DNA of 64,000 nt from Agathobaculum sp. NTUH-O15-33 (lineage in GTDB: Bacteria > Bacillota > Clostridia > Oscillospirales > Butyricicoccaceae), in the NCBI RefSeq assembly GCF_033193315.1, contig NZ_CP136187.1:3941855-4005854 (forward strand), written 5' to 3'. The notes beneath the pieces are model-generated. The model had not been told where the DNA came from. It saw only the letters and a program-made list of their open reading frames with translations, and did not search any database. Positions 7,905 through 16,689 of this stretch are shown in pieces; position 1 is the stretch's first letter; each line of letters opens with the position of its first letter. The position numbers and the translations under genes are program-made.

Positions 7905-10900
7905 TCAGGTGTGTATGGAAACGGCTTTCTCGACTGTTTCGGCATAGCGTTCGACCAGCTCGCCCGCCATTTCGATCGGCACCTCGCCCTTTTCCAGACG
8001 CAGGGAGACATAGGGGGTCGACCCCGCGTTGAGCAGCAGCCGCCCGCGGTAGGTCTTATCGCCGCACAGGGCGGACAGGCGGCGGAAATCCGCGTCCGCA
8101 AAGGTCATGAGCAGCCGTCCGTCCGCCTGCTTGATCTCGGAAATGCCCTGCTCCGAAGCCTTGGCGCGCAATAGCGCGATATCGAGCAGCGCGACCGCTT
8201 GCTCCGGCGGCTCGCCAAAGCGGTCGATCATTTCGTCCAGCATGTCGCTCTTCTGTTCCTCGGTGCGGATAAGCGCGATGCGGCGGTACAGGTCGACACG
8301 CTGGCCCGCGTCCGGCACATAGTCCGCGGGAAGGTTTGCCGAAAGCAGCAGCTCCGCCGCGCAGTCGACGCGGGCGCGCGGGGTCTCGCCCTTTTCCTCG
8401 GTCACGGCTTCTTCCAGCAGCTTGAGGTACAGATCGTAGCCCACGCTCATCATGTGGCCCGATTGCTCCGGCCCCAGTACGTTGCCCGCGCCGCGTATCT
8501 CCAGATCGCGCATGGCGATCTTGAAGCCCGAGCCAAAGGCCGCGTATTCGCGAATGGCGGAAAGGCGTTTCTGCGCGATCTCGCTGAGGGCCTTGCCGCG
8601 CCGGTAAGTCAGGTAGGCATAGGCGTGGCGGCTGGAACGGCCGACGCGGCCGCGGATCTGGTGCAGCTGCGCCAGACCCATGGCGTCCGCGTTTTCAATG
8701 ATCAGCGTGTTGGCGTTGGGAATGTCGATGCCGGTCTCGATGATCGTGGTGCAGACAAGGATGTCGGTCTCGCCGTCCGCCATGGCGTTCATGGCCGAGG
8801 CAATTTCCTTTTGCGTCATTTTGCCGTGCACGATACCGACCTCGGCGTCCGGCAGGTGCTGCTTTAGGCGCAGCGCGCACCGCGCGATGGATTCAACATG
8901 GTTGTGCAGATAGTACACCTGCCCGCCGCGCGAAAGCTCGCGGCGCATCGCGTCCAACAGCACGCCTTCGTTCTGTTCCAAAACAAAGGTTTGCACGGGG
9001 TGGCGGTTTAAAGGCGGCTCTTCGATGGCCGACATATCGCGGATGCCGGAAAGCGCCATATTGAGCGTGCGCGGAATGGGCGTGGCCGAAAGCGTCAGCA
9101 CGTCCACCTGCTTGGACATTTCCTTGAGCGTTTCCTTATGGCTCACGCCGAAGCGCTGCTCCTCATCCACAACCAGCAGGCCAAGGTCTTTGAATTTCAG
9201 ATCCTTGCGGAACAGCTTATGCGTGCCGATGACCAGATCGATCGAACCGGCTTCCAGCTTTTGCAGAATCTTTTTCTGTTCGGAGGTCGTTTTATACCGC
9301 GTCAGCAGTTCGATGGTGATCGGATGCCCCTGAAAGCGCTGCAAAGCGGTCAGAAAATGCTGGCGGGCCAGTACGGTGGTCGGCACCAAGATAGCGGCCT
9401 GCTTGCCCGCGAGGATGCACTTCATCACCGCGCGCAGCGCGACCTCGGTCTTGCCAAAGCCAACGTCGCCGCAGAGCAGGCGGTCCATCGGCCGGTCGGA
9501 TTCCATATCGCTTTTAATCTCCGCGATGCAGCGCAGCTGGTCCTCGGTCTCCTCGTAGGGGAAGGCGTCCTCAAATTCGCGCTGCCACTCGTCGTCCGGC
9601 GGGAAGGAGAACCCCTTTAGCTTGGCGCGCGCGGCGTATAGCTGGATCAGCCCCTCGGCCAGTTCCTTGGCGGCGGCCTTGGCCCGCGCCTTGGCGCGCG
9701 ACCAATCCGCGCCGCCCAGCTTGTTCAGCCGGGTGCGCTCGGAATCGCCGCCGCCGATATATTTGGAGATCAGGTCTAGGCTGGTCGCGGGCACATAGAG
9801 AAAATCCGTGCCCGCGAAAGCGATCTTGATAAAATCGCGGTCGGCTCCGTCCACCTCCATGCGCTCCATGCCGACAAAGCGGCCGATGCCGTGGTGCTCG
9901 TGCACGACAAGGTCGCCCGGCGTCAAATCGGTATAGCTTTTTACCCTGTCGCGGCCCCCGCGACGGGGCGCCACCTTTTTGCGGCGGGCCAATACCTGCC
10001 CTTCGGTCATGACGACAAGGCCGGTTTCCGGGTATTCAAAGCCGGCGGATAGCGTGCCCTCTAAAATAGCGACTTGCTTGGGCTTGGGCAACAGATCGCT
10101 CAGCGCCGCCTTGACGCCCGCGCCGGAAAGCGCGTCCAGCATGTTTTTGCACCGAAGCTCGCTGCCGCACACAACGGCAACCGCTTTGCCCTGCTGGATA
10201 AAGCCCGCGATATCGGCCGCGGCCAGATCGAGGTTGCCGCCGTAGGCGTTCATTTGGCTGGCCGTAAAATTTTGCAGAACGGCCGGGGCCAGCTCGGGCA
10301 CCGTGTTTAAAAAGCTGTCCAGCCGCACGATGGGGCGGCGCAGACGGCACAGACCCGCGAAATCAAGCGTGAAATCGCCGGGGTCGGGCGGCATTTCGCC
10401 GCGTTCCAAAAGGGCCGTGATATCGTCGCCCACGCGCGCGTCAAAATCCCGCGCGGCTTCATGCAGGCGGGGCGTGTCCTCAATCAGCAAAACCGCGTTT
10501 TCGGGCAGATAATCGAGCGCGGTCGTCATTTCCGGGTAAATAAGCGGCAGATATTTATCCGCGCTGGGCAGCGAGCCGGTCTCGCGCAGGCGTTCGGCGT
10601 CCCGCGCGATATGAGCGGCCAGATCGGGGTGCTTTTTGCGGCGCGTTTTCAGCAGCTGCTCGATCGCGTCCGCCAGCCCGTTCGCGCCGCCCGGGGCCAG
10701 ATGCACCAGCGTTTCCATGCGCGGCAGGCAGGTAAGAGAGGAAACGTTGTCCAACCGCCGCTGGCTGCCCACATCGAAGGTGGAGATCGAATCGATCTCG
10801 TCGTCCCAAAATTCAACGCGGAAGGGGTGCTCGGCGTTTGCCGGGAATACGTCCAAAATACCGCCGCGCACGGAGAATTGGCCCGTGCCCTCCACCTGAA

Positions 10901-11387
10901 TGCAGCGCTCGTAGCCCGCCTCGGTCAGGCGGGCGGTCAGGCCTTCCAAAGGCGCGGTTTGCCCGGCCTCCAGCGTGAGCGTTGCGCGGCGCAGGATATC
11001 GGGCGGCAGCGTGCGCTGCAACGCAGCCGGCGCGGAGAGCACCGACAGCGGCGCATCGGCTAGGCGGCAGAGCGCCGCGATCCGTTTTTGCTCATAGCCG
11101 CGCGAAACGCCCGCCACGTTTACCATCACGAGGTCGCGGTAGGAAACGGTAAGCACGTCCCGTTCGGCAAAACCCGCGATATCCGCGGCCATGCGTGTCG
11201 CGCCCGATTCGTCCGCGGTCAGCACGGCCACCGGGCGGTTCAGGTCGAGCTGAAGGGCCGCCGCGATATGCGCCTTATGGATCGGCGAAAGACCCACCGC
11301 GAGCACCGGCGTTTGCCCGGCCTTGATCGCCGCGCGGACCTCGCGGTATTCGGCAAGCGCCGATATGCTTTTTGTTATTTCGATCAT
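7905..11387 (-). CDS. mfd: Transcription-repair coupling factor Mfd
   Basis: 1160 residues, full length for Mfd, the DNA translocase that removes stalled RNA polymerase from lesions and recruits UvrA. The N-terminal UvrB-like module is followed by the RNA-polymerase-interacting domain (TPGDLVVHEHHGIGRFVG) and superfamily 2 helicase motors with Walker A GDVGFGKTE, the DEEQ box (VVDEEQRFG) and motif VI (QIRGRVGRS). The C-terminal TRCF domain is complete. It stands alone, divergent from a lipoprotein gene. Nothing appears missing. Confidence 0.98.
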   Translation of the reverse strand: MIEITKSISALAEYREVRAAIKAGQTPVLAVGLSPIHKAHIAAALQLDLNRPVAVLTADESGATRMAADIAGFAERDVLTVSYRDLVMVNVAGVSRGYEQKRIAALCRLADAPLSVLSAPAALQRTLPPDILRRATLTLEAGQTAPLEGLTARLTEAGYERCIQVEGTGQFSVRGGILDVFPANAEHPFRVEFWDDEIDSISTFDVGSQRRLDNVSSLTCLPRMETLVHLAPGGANGLADAIEQLLKTRRKKHPDLAAHIARDAERLRETGSLPSADKYLPLIYPEMTTALDYLPENAVLLIEDTPRLHEAARDFDARVGDDITALLERGEMPPDPGDFTLDFAGLCRLRRPIVRLDSFLNTVPELAPAVLQNFTASQMNAYGGNLDLAAADIAGFIQQGKAVAVVCGSELRCKNMLDALSGAGVKAALSDLLPKPKQVAILEGTLSAGFEYPETGLVVMTEGQVLARRKKVAPRRGGRDRVKSYTDLTPGDLVVHEHHGIGRFVGMERMEVDGADRDFIKIAFAGTDFLYVPATSLDLISKYIGGGDSERTRLNKLGGADWSRAKARAKAAAKELAEGLIQLYAARAKLKGFSFPPDDEWQREFEDAFPYEETEDQLRCIAEIKSDMESDRPMDRLLCGDVGFGKTEVALRAVMKCILAGKQAAILVPTTVLARQHFLTALQRFQGHPITIELLTRYKTTSEQKKILQKLEAGSIDLVIGTHKLFRKDLKFKDLGLLVVDEEQRFGVSHKETLKEMSKQVDVLTLSATPIPRTLNMALSGIRDMSAIEEPPLNRHPVQTFVLEQNEGVLLDAMRRELSRGGQVYYLHNHVESIARCALRLKQHLPDAEVGIVHGKMTQKEIASAMNAMADGETDILVCTTIIETGIDIPNANTLIIENADAMGLAQLHQIRGRVGRSSRHAYAYLTYRRGKALSEIAQKRLSAIREYAAFGSGFKIAMRDLEIRGAGNVLGPEQSGHMMSVGYDLYLKLLEEAVTEEKGETPRARVDCAAELLLSANLPADYVPDAGQRVDLYRRIALIRTEEQKSDMLDEMIDRFGEPPEQAVALLDIALLRAKASEQGISEIKQADGRLLMTFADADFRRLSALCGDKTYRGRLLLNAGSTPYVSLRLEKGEVPIEMAGELVERYAETVEKAVSIHT

Positions 11388-11422
11388 GTGTTCACCATCC
11401 CTACTGTGCGATAAGAAATAAT

Positions 11423-11451
11423 TTGAAATATTTACTAATTCATGCTATACT
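11423..11451 (+). promoter_or_regulatory. Promoter of lipoprotein gene
   Basis: TTGAAA (11423-11428) and an extended -10 TGCTATACT (TATACT at 11446-11451), spacer 17 bp. It points away from mfd. Confidence 0.75.
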
Positions 11452-11498
11452 GTGTTTGCCCGTTTGGGAAATTGAAAGGAACGAAGGAGATCATAACT

Positions 11499-12077
11499 AT
11501 GCAGAAAACCATGAAGCGGCTGGCTGCCGCACTCACCGCCGCACTTCTCACCCTGAGCCTTGCCGCGTGCGGCGGCGACGCCTCAAGCAGCGCTTCGGAC
11601 GCGCCGGACGTCGCCGCGCTGACCGCCTATGACGCGCCGAGCGGTACATTTTCGGTATCCATGCCCGAGATCGAGGGCGGCTGGACCACGACCGACGGCG
11701 GCAATGAGTACCATCTGGTGCTGGACAACAGCGATCGAAGCTTTACCGTGATGATCCAAGCGCTGCCGATGGAGCAGGCGCAAACCACGATCAAAGATTT
11801 GGACGGCCTGATCGATCTGTACCGTCAAACCACGCTCGGCTCGTTTGGAGACCCGACCGCCGCGGAGGTCGTTATCGGCGATCCCGCGATCGAGGGCGTC
11901 AAGTCGGACGCTTATGAAGTGGAGCAGAGCGGCCAGAAGGCCAAGGCGCTTGTCAGCTATTTCGGCACGGATAAGGCCTACTACGTGTGCATCCTGACCG
12001 GTACGGCGGACGCGTATGATGCAAACGTCAGCGCCGTACAGGCCGCGTTGACCACCTTCACCGAAAAGCAAGCATAA
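11499..12077 (+). CDS. Putative lipoprotein of unknown function
   Basis: 192 residues. A lysine-bearing signal peptide with lipobox LAAC is followed by an Asp/Ser-rich linker and one compact extracellular domain of about 150 residues. I recognise no family. The start is ATG 11499, with AAGGAGA 8 bases upstream; an earlier in-frame ATG would add 19 residues with no signal-peptide character. It is monocistronic, with its own promoter and a strong terminator. Confidence 0.8.
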   Translation: MQKTMKRLAAALTAALLTLSLAACGGDASSSASDAPDVAALTAYDAPSGTFSVSMPEIEGGWTTTDGGNEYHLVLDNSDRSFTVMIQALPMEQAQTTIKDLDGLIDLYRQTTLGSFGDPTAAEVVIGDPAIEGVKSDAYEVEQSGQKAKALVSYFGTDKAYYVCILTGTADAYDANVSAVQAALTTFTEKQA

Positions 12078-12100
12078 ACCGTCCCCCATCCACGCGCTGC

Positions 12101-12126
12101 AAAAGACAGGCTTCGGCCTGTCTTTT
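12101..12126 (+). terminator. Terminator of lipoprotein gene
   Basis: AAAAGACAGGC, loop TTCG, GCCTGTCTTTT, then further T residues: an 11-bp stem with a UUCG-type tetraloop. Confidence 0.9.
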
Positions 12127-12146
12127 TTTATGGGCGCATGCCAAAA

Positions 12147-12168
12147 GGGCAGATTTTGCAATCTGCCC
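12147..12168 (-). terminator. Terminator of iscS-iscU operon
   Basis: GGGCAGATT, loop TTGC, AATCTGCCC. On the minus strand the hairpin is followed by TTTT, 27 bp after the iscU stop. Confidence 0.8.
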
Positions 12169-12194
12169 TACTGGTATATGAATTTTTCTTGGAT

Positions 12195-12641
12195 TTAATG
12201 CTCGTGATGATCATGCGCGTGGCACGCGGCACAGTCCATGCTGCAGCCGAGCAGCTCGGTCGGGTCCTTGCCCTGCCGCTTATAGTAGTCCGCGATCGCG
12301 GAGCGAAGCGCTTCCTCGGCCAATACCGAGCAGTGCATTTTGACCGGCGGCAGGCCGTCGAGCGCTTCGGCGACCGCCTTGTTGGTCAGCTTCAGCGCTT
12401 CCTCAAGCGTCTTGCCCTTGACCATTTCGGTCGCCATGGAGCTGGTGGCGATTGCCGCGCCGCAGCCGAAGGTCTTGAACTTGACGTCCTCGATCACGCC
12501 GTCGTCCGATACCTTGAGGTAGATCTTCATGATGTCGCCGCACTTGGCGTTGCCGACCTCGCCCACACCGTTGGCGTTTTCAATTTCACCCACGTTGCGC
12601 GGGTTGGTGAAATGGTCGAGTACCTTTTCGCTGTATTGCAT
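12195..12641 (-). CDS. iscU: Iron-sulfur cluster assembly scaffold IscU/NifU-like
   Basis: 148 residues of the U-type scaffold family, on which [Fe-S] clusters are built before transfer to apoproteins. The three cluster-ligand cysteines are C34 (NAKCGD), C60 (FGCGAA) and C104 (KMHCS). The C-terminal tail is an unusual Cys/His-rich run with C133, C137 and C140 followed by several histidines, possibly an extra metal site. It follows the cysteine desulfurase gene by 19 bp with a good ribosome site and will be cotranscribed, giving a minimal two-gene assembly unit of sulfur donor plus scaffold. Confidence 0.95.
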   Translation of the reverse strand: MQYSEKVLDHFTNPRNVGEIENANGVGEVGNAKCGDIMKIYLKVSDDGVIEDVKFKTFGCGAAIATSSMATEMVKGKTLEEALKLTNKAVAEALDGLPPVKMHCSVLAEEALRSAIADYYKRQGKDPTELLGCSMDCAACHAHDHHEH

Positions 12642-12660
12642 ACTTTTCTATCTCCTTTAA

Positions 12661-13896
12661 TCAGTGCGCGTGCAAATCGCTTGCCGCGGTGAGATTGGGT
12701 TTGCCGTTTTCCCAAACCGGACTCATCGAACGCAGCGTGGCAATGACCTTTGTTACAGCCGCGATGATATAGTCGACGTCCTCTTCGGTGTTCTGCTCGC
12801 CAAGGGTCAGGCGCAGCGAGCCGTGGGCGATCTCGTGCTTCAGGCCGATTGCCATCAGCACGTGGCTGGGGTCCAAGGAGCCGGTCGAGCAGGCCGAGCC
12901 GGTCGAGCCGCACACGCCCTCGTTATCCAGCAAAAGAATCAGGCCTTCGCCCTCAATCGCCTCGAACACGAACGAAGCCGTGCCCGGCAGACGGTTCACC
13001 GGGTCGCCGGTAAAGTGGGTATAGGGGATTTTCATGATGCCGTCCTTCAGCCGGTCGGTCAGCCCGCGGACGTAGCGCATCTTTTCCTCCATGCCGTCAA
13101 TCGCGTCGGTAATCGCGGCGGCAAGGCCGATGCAGCCCGCCGTGTTTTCCGTGCCCGATACAAGTCCGCGCTCCTGACCGCCGCCGTAGACCAGCGGCGC
13201 CAAGGCGATGCCCTTTTTCAGGTACAGCGCGCCCACGCCGCGCGGGCCGCGGAACTTATGCGCCGAAAGAGAGAGCATGTCGATGCCCATCTCCTGCACG
13301 TCGATCTTCATATGGCCAACGGCCTGCACCGCGTCCGTATGGAACACAGCGCCCGCCGCGTGCGTCAGCTCGGCGATCTCGCGCAAGGGCTGGATCGTGC
13401 CGATCTCGTTGTTTGCCGCCATAATGGTGACAAGCGCGGTATCCTTGGAAAGCGCGTTTTTCAGCTGCTCCAAATCGATATGGCCCTCGCTGTCCACATC
13501 GAGGTAGGTCACGGTGAAGCCTTCCTTTTCAAGCGCCTCGCAGGTGTATAAAACGGCGTGATGCTCGATCTTGGAGGTGATCAGGTGTTTTCTTCCCTTG
13601 GCGCCGGGGCCGTGCATGAAGCCGCGGATGGCAAGGTTGTCCGCCTGCGAACCGCCGCCGGTGAAGATGATCTCGCCGGGGGCGAAATCATTTTGCTCAT
13701 TGACCGGGAAGGCCGCGTTCAGCGCCCGGCCGACCTGTACGCGCGCTTCATTCAGCGCTTCCTTGGCCGCGCGGCCGATGCGGTAAAGCGAAGAGGGGTT
13801 GCCGTAATATTCGGTCAGCCACGGCTTCATCGCTTCAAAGGCGTGCGTGGAGAGCGGCGTGGTTGCCGCGTTATCTGCATAAACAAATTTTTTCAT
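12661..13896 (-). CDS. iscS: Cysteine desulfurase IscS/NifS-like
   Basis: 411 residues, a PLP-dependent enzyme that removes sulfur from cysteine and passes persulfide to the scaffold. The start YADNAATTPLS is typical. The PLP lysine lies in SAHKFRGPRG, and the mobile catalytic cysteine in the short-loop form GSACSTGS. The C-terminus ends in a His-containing tail. It is the first gene of the iscS-iscU pair. No IscR-type repressor is adjacent. Confidence 0.96.
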   Translation of the reverse strand: MKKFVYADNAATTPLSTHAFEAMKPWLTEYYGNPSSLYRIGRAAKEALNEARVQVGRALNAAFPVNEQNDFAPGEIIFTGGGSQADNLAIRGFMHGPGAKGRKHLITSKIEHHAVLYTCEALEKEGFTVTYLDVDSEGHIDLEQLKNALSKDTALVTIMAANNEIGTIQPLREIAELTHAAGAVFHTDAVQAVGHMKIDVQEMGIDMLSLSAHKFRGPRGVGALYLKKGIALAPLVYGGGQERGLVSGTENTAGCIGLAAAITDAIDGMEEKMRYVRGLTDRLKDGIMKIPYTHFTGDPVNRLPGTASFVFEAIEGEGLILLLDNEGVCGSTGSACSTGSLDPSHVLMAIGLKHEIAHGSLRLTLGEQNTEEDVDYIIAAVTKVIATLRSMSPVWENGKPNLTAASDLHAH

Positions 13897-13946
13897 GGCG
13901 TTTCTGCCTTTCTAACACTAAAAAAGCTTGGTTTTTTACCTCTTTA

Positions 13947-13976
13947 AATATACACCCGGAGCGGGCAGTTTAGCAA
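13947..13976 (-). promoter_or_regulatory. Possible promoter of iscS-iscU
   Basis: TTGCTA (13971-13976) and TATATT (13947-13952) on the minus strand, spacer 18 bp. Only a moderate match. Confidence 0.45.
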
Positions 13977-14045
13977 GCGAAAAACTGCCAAAACGGATGG
14001 GCTCAAATATATTCTTTTCCATCATTTTGTGCATTTTATGTGTAT

Positions 14046-14906
14046 TTAACCGCGCTTCTTCGTTTGTACGTGTTTTTTCAGCTTTTGAAGCACGTCGTCA
14101 TACTGCGCCGAACGGGCCGTCGGGTTGCCGCGCAGCAGGCTTTTCCGGGTGCGTTTCAGGCCTTCCGCGCGTTCGTCAAAGCGGGCGCGCACCTCGTCCA
14201 GCCGGGCAAGGATCTCTTCTTTGGCGTCCGTGGCTTTTTCCATCGCGTCGTCTAGGCGCTCGTTCAGCTCGCCGCGCGCTTCGTCCACGCGGTAGGATAG
14301 GTTGGTCAGCTTGACCATAGCGGTTTCGGAAAGCTGCTCACGCAGCTCTTCGCCCTGCTGACGCAGCTTGTCGAGCTCTTCCAGCACCTTGGCCAGATCG
14401 AGCGCGGTGCGCACGGAAACAGCCACATCGGAAGCAAACATCGCGGTCAGCGCCACACAGACCAAGATCAGCGTCAGCTGCGGCAGCCAAATGACGAGGG
14501 TCTCGATCGGCGGGTGGATGAACCGGGCGAGAATAAGCCCCATAAAGCCCCAGCAGATCGAGCTTTGCAGACAAATGCGTCCCTGAAACTGGAACCGGTG
14601 CTCGGAATAATCCCAGTACTTTACCTTAAACATGGTCTCCATCAGCCAGCCGACAAGGTATTCAAAAATCGTCGCGGCGATCATGCTCCAAAGGAAAAGC
14701 GCGATCGGGCGGTCATGCAGAGGCAGCGAGATATGCAGAAGCATGGTCGCGCCAAAGCCGTAGATCGGCAGCATGGGCCCCCGCAAAAAGCCGCGGTTGA
14801 CCGCGTGCCGCTGCTGGACCGAAACGACCGTCGATTCAAAACACCAGCCGAGGAAACAATAAATATAAAATATCAAAAGCCATTGCAAAAAGGAATACTC
14901 GTACAC
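14046..14906 (-). CDS. CmpB-like (putative ABC-transporter type IV) membrane protein with coiled-coil tail
   Basis: About 286 residues. The N-terminal half has four to five membrane helices and the hallmark FLGWCFEST, then NRGFLRGPMLPIYGFG, of the PF06541-type family. The C-terminal third is a charged coiled coil of about 130 residues ending in a basic tail. The real start is GTG 14906 or TTG 14915; the open frame continues some 200 codons upstream, but that part lies antisense to the next gene and beyond this gene's own promoter. Transport function has not been established for this family. Confidence 0.8.
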   Translation of the reverse strand: MYEYSFLQWLLIFYIYCFLGWCFESTVVSVQQRHAVNRGFLRGPMLPIYGFGATMLLHISLPLHDRPIALFLWSMIAATIFEYLVGWLMETMFKVKYWDYSEHRFQFQGRICLQSSICWGFMGLILARFIHPPIETLVIWLPQLTLILVCVALTAMFASDVAVSVRTALDLAKVLEELDKLRQQGEELREQLSETAMVKLTNLSYRVDEARGELNERLDDAMEKATDAKEEILARLDEVRARFDERAEGLKRTRKSLLRGNPTARSAQYDDVLQKLKKHVQTKKRG

Positions 14907-14948
14907 AGTAATCAATGCCCGCTCTTTCTTTGAAAATAGTGCCTCTTT

Positions 14949-14977
14949 ATTGTATCGGATATTTTGACTTTTGGCAA
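14949..14977 (-). promoter_or_regulatory. Promoter of the CmpB-like gene
   Basis: TTGCCA (14972-14977) and TACAAT (14949-14954), spacer 17 bp on the minus strand. It interlocks with the divergent ADH promoter, so the two compete for polymerase. Confidence 0.65.
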
Positions 14978-14992
14978 GTACATGGGTATAAT
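14964..14992 (+). promoter_or_regulatory. Promoter of the butanol-dehydrogenase-like gene
   Basis: TTGACT (14964-14969) and TATAAT (14987-14992) with a 17-bp spacer, close to consensus. Confidence 0.85.
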
Positions 14993-15045
14993 ACAAAGTA
15001 ATACAGAAGCTATTGGCGACGAAAGATGAAGGGGTGGAACATAAC

Positions 15046-16227
15046 ATGCAAAATTTTACGCTTAAGCTGCCGACGGAGATCGTATTTGGCCGGGCAATCG
15101 AGGACCAGATTGGAGAAAAGCTGGGGGCGCTTGGCGCGCGGCGCGTCATGGTGCACTTTGGCGGTTCCAGCGCGCGCGGAAGCGGCCTGCTGGGCCGCGT
15201 CGAGGAAAGCCTTGGCCGCGCGGGCTTAACGTTTATTGAGCTTGGCGGCGTTTCACCCAACCCGAAGCTTTCGCTTGTGCGCGAGGGGATCGAAATAGCA
15301 AAGCGCGAAGGGGTCGATTTTATTCTGGCCGTGGGCGGCGGCTCGGTCATCGACTCGGCGAAGGGCATCGGCATGGGCGTCGCCACCGGGCGCGACCCGT
15401 GGGAATTTGCCTGCGCCGGCACCGCGCCCGATTCCACCCTGCCCATCGGCACCGTGCTCACGCTTGCGGCGGCGGGCAGCGAAATGAGCAACTCCTGCGT
15501 GCTCACCAATGAGGAAACCATGGAGAAGCGCGGCATCACCAGCCAGACCAACCGTCCGTGCATCAGCTTTTTAAATCCGGAGAATACCTACACCGTTTCT
15601 AAATTCCAAACGGGCTGCGGCGTGGTCGATATTATGATGCATACGTTCGAGCGTTATTTTATGCCGGGCAACGCGGATACCGATCTGACCGACCGTCTGG
15701 CCGAAGGACTGCTCATCGCCGTGCGCGACGCGGGCCGGCGCGCCATCGCGAACCCGCGCGATTATGAAGCGCGCGCCACGCTGATGTGGGCGGGCAGCCT
15801 ATCCCACAACAACCTGACCGAGCTGGGTCGCGTCAATAAGTTCTTCCCGGTTCACAAGATCGAACATGAATTTTCCGCCCTGCACGATGAGATCGCGCAC
15901 GGCGCGGGCCTGTCGGTACTATTCCCCGCGTGGGCTAAATTCGTCATGCCGCACGATGTGAACCGGTTTGCGCAGCTTGCGAACCGTGTTTTCGGTGTGG
16001 AAATGGATTTTGACCGCCCGGAACGCACCGCGGCCGAAGGCATCGAAACGATCAAGCGCTTTTTTGAAGAGATCGACATGCCGGTGCACATGTCCCAGCT
16101 TGGAATTGTTCCCGGGGAATATGAGAAATTGGCTGAAAACGCCATGCATACCGTGGGTGGTCCGGTCAAGAGCCATATCCCGCTAGGCAAGGACGAACTG
16201 ACCCAAATCTTCAAGCTTGCGGAATAA
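15046..16227 (+). CDS. Iron-containing alcohol dehydrogenase, BdhA/YqhD type
   Basis: 393 residues. The nucleotide-binding GGGSVIDSAKGIG motif and iron-site region (VVDIMMHTFERYF; HKIEHEFSALHDEIAHGAG) match the NAD(P)H-dependent butanol/aldehyde reductase branch of the Fe-ADH family. It should reduce aldehydes to alcohols in the cytoplasm, as a fermentative electron sink or for detoxification. I place the start at ATG 15046, with AAGGGGTGG just upstream; an earlier in-frame start adds 11 residues. Monocistronic. Confidence 0.92.
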   Translation: MQNFTLKLPTEIVFGRAIEDQIGEKLGALGARRVMVHFGGSSARGSGLLGRVEESLGRAGLTFIELGGVSPNPKLSLVREGIEIAKREGVDFILAVGGGSVIDSAKGIGMGVATGRDPWEFACAGTAPDSTLPIGTVLTLAAAGSEMSNSCVLTNEETMEKRGITSQTNRPCISFLNPENTYTVSKFQTGCGVVDIMMHTFERYFMPGNADTDLTDRLAEGLLIAVRDAGRRAIANPRDYEARATLMWAGSLSHNNLTELGRVNKFFPVHKIEHEFSALHDEIAHGAGLSVLFPAWAKFVMPHDVNRFAQLANRVFGVEMDFDRPERTAAEGIETIKRFFEEIDMPVHMSQLGIVPGEYEKLAENAMHTVGGPVKSHIPLGKDELTQIFKLAE

Positions 16228-16232
16228 GTATG

Positions 16233-16280
16233 AAGAGCAGAGTACGTTGCTTATCAAAGTGGCGTGCCCTGCTCTTTTTT
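16233..16280 (+). terminator. Terminator after the ADH gene
   Basis: AAGAGCAG (16233-16240) pairs with CTGCTCTT (16269-16276), followed by T residues. The 28-base loop can pair further internally. Confidence 0.7.
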
Positions 16281-16308
16281 ATTGTTGTCGGACAAAGCGA
16301 TCCGAAAA

Positions 16309-16608
16309 AATGTCATTCAGATAAGATCAGGCAAGACAAAAAGGTAACGCAAACACAGAAAAAGTAGGGCGCGACGCCCTCGGCGCGCCGAGAACGAAGC
16401 ACCGGGATAAGTGAGAGCATCAAACAGGCCGGTACGGCCGAGCGAAGGGACATGGGTTTTCAGGAAGTGTTACATCCCTTCGAGACGGCGCGCCGAGGCG
16501 TGGTCCAGACCAGCTTCTTTTGGCCTTCGGCCAATTCACCTTCTCGCGCCCTACGATCTCGGTGAATCCCTTGTTTCTCCTATGCGTTTCCCTTAACTAA
16601 ATGACATT
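16309..16608. repeat. 300-bp MITE-like element with imperfect terminal inverted repeats
   Basis: The ends are AATGTCATTCAGATAAG and, inverted, AATGTCATTTAGTTAAG. A second symmetric word, GTAGGGCGCGA, lies 55 and 54 bases in from the two ends. The centre is GC-rich, with palindromes around GGCGCGCC and a pairing CGAAGGGA/TCCCTTCG. There is no convincing reading frame and no clear target duplication. It looks like a non-autonomous mobile repeat or a structured RNA element. Confidence 0.7.
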
Positions 16609-16630
16609 GGCTGTTTACACAATATATTTC

Positions 16631-16659
16631 TTTAGTGGCGGCAGGGGTTATGCTATAAT
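16631..16659 (+). promoter_or_regulatory. Possible promoter of the coiled-coil gene
   Basis: Extended -10 TGCTATAAT (TATAAT 16654-16659) with a weak -35, TTTAGT (16631-16636), just outside the inverted-repeat element. Confidence 0.55.
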
Positions 16660-16689
16660 AAGGGCAGTGAAAGCGGGAGGTACATAGCG

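Noticed and set aside
14907..15563. Long N-terminal extension of the CmpB-like gene
   Set aside because: It lies antisense to the ADH gene, is Pro/Ser/Arg-rich shadow sequence, and is upstream of the gene's own promoter.
15919..16214. Minus-strand frames within the ADH gene
   Set aside because: No start context; they mirror the ADH coding sequence.
16411..16596. Open frame within the 300-bp repeat
   Set aside because: Arg/Pro-rich, no ribosome site, and produced by palindromic GC-rich repeat sequence.
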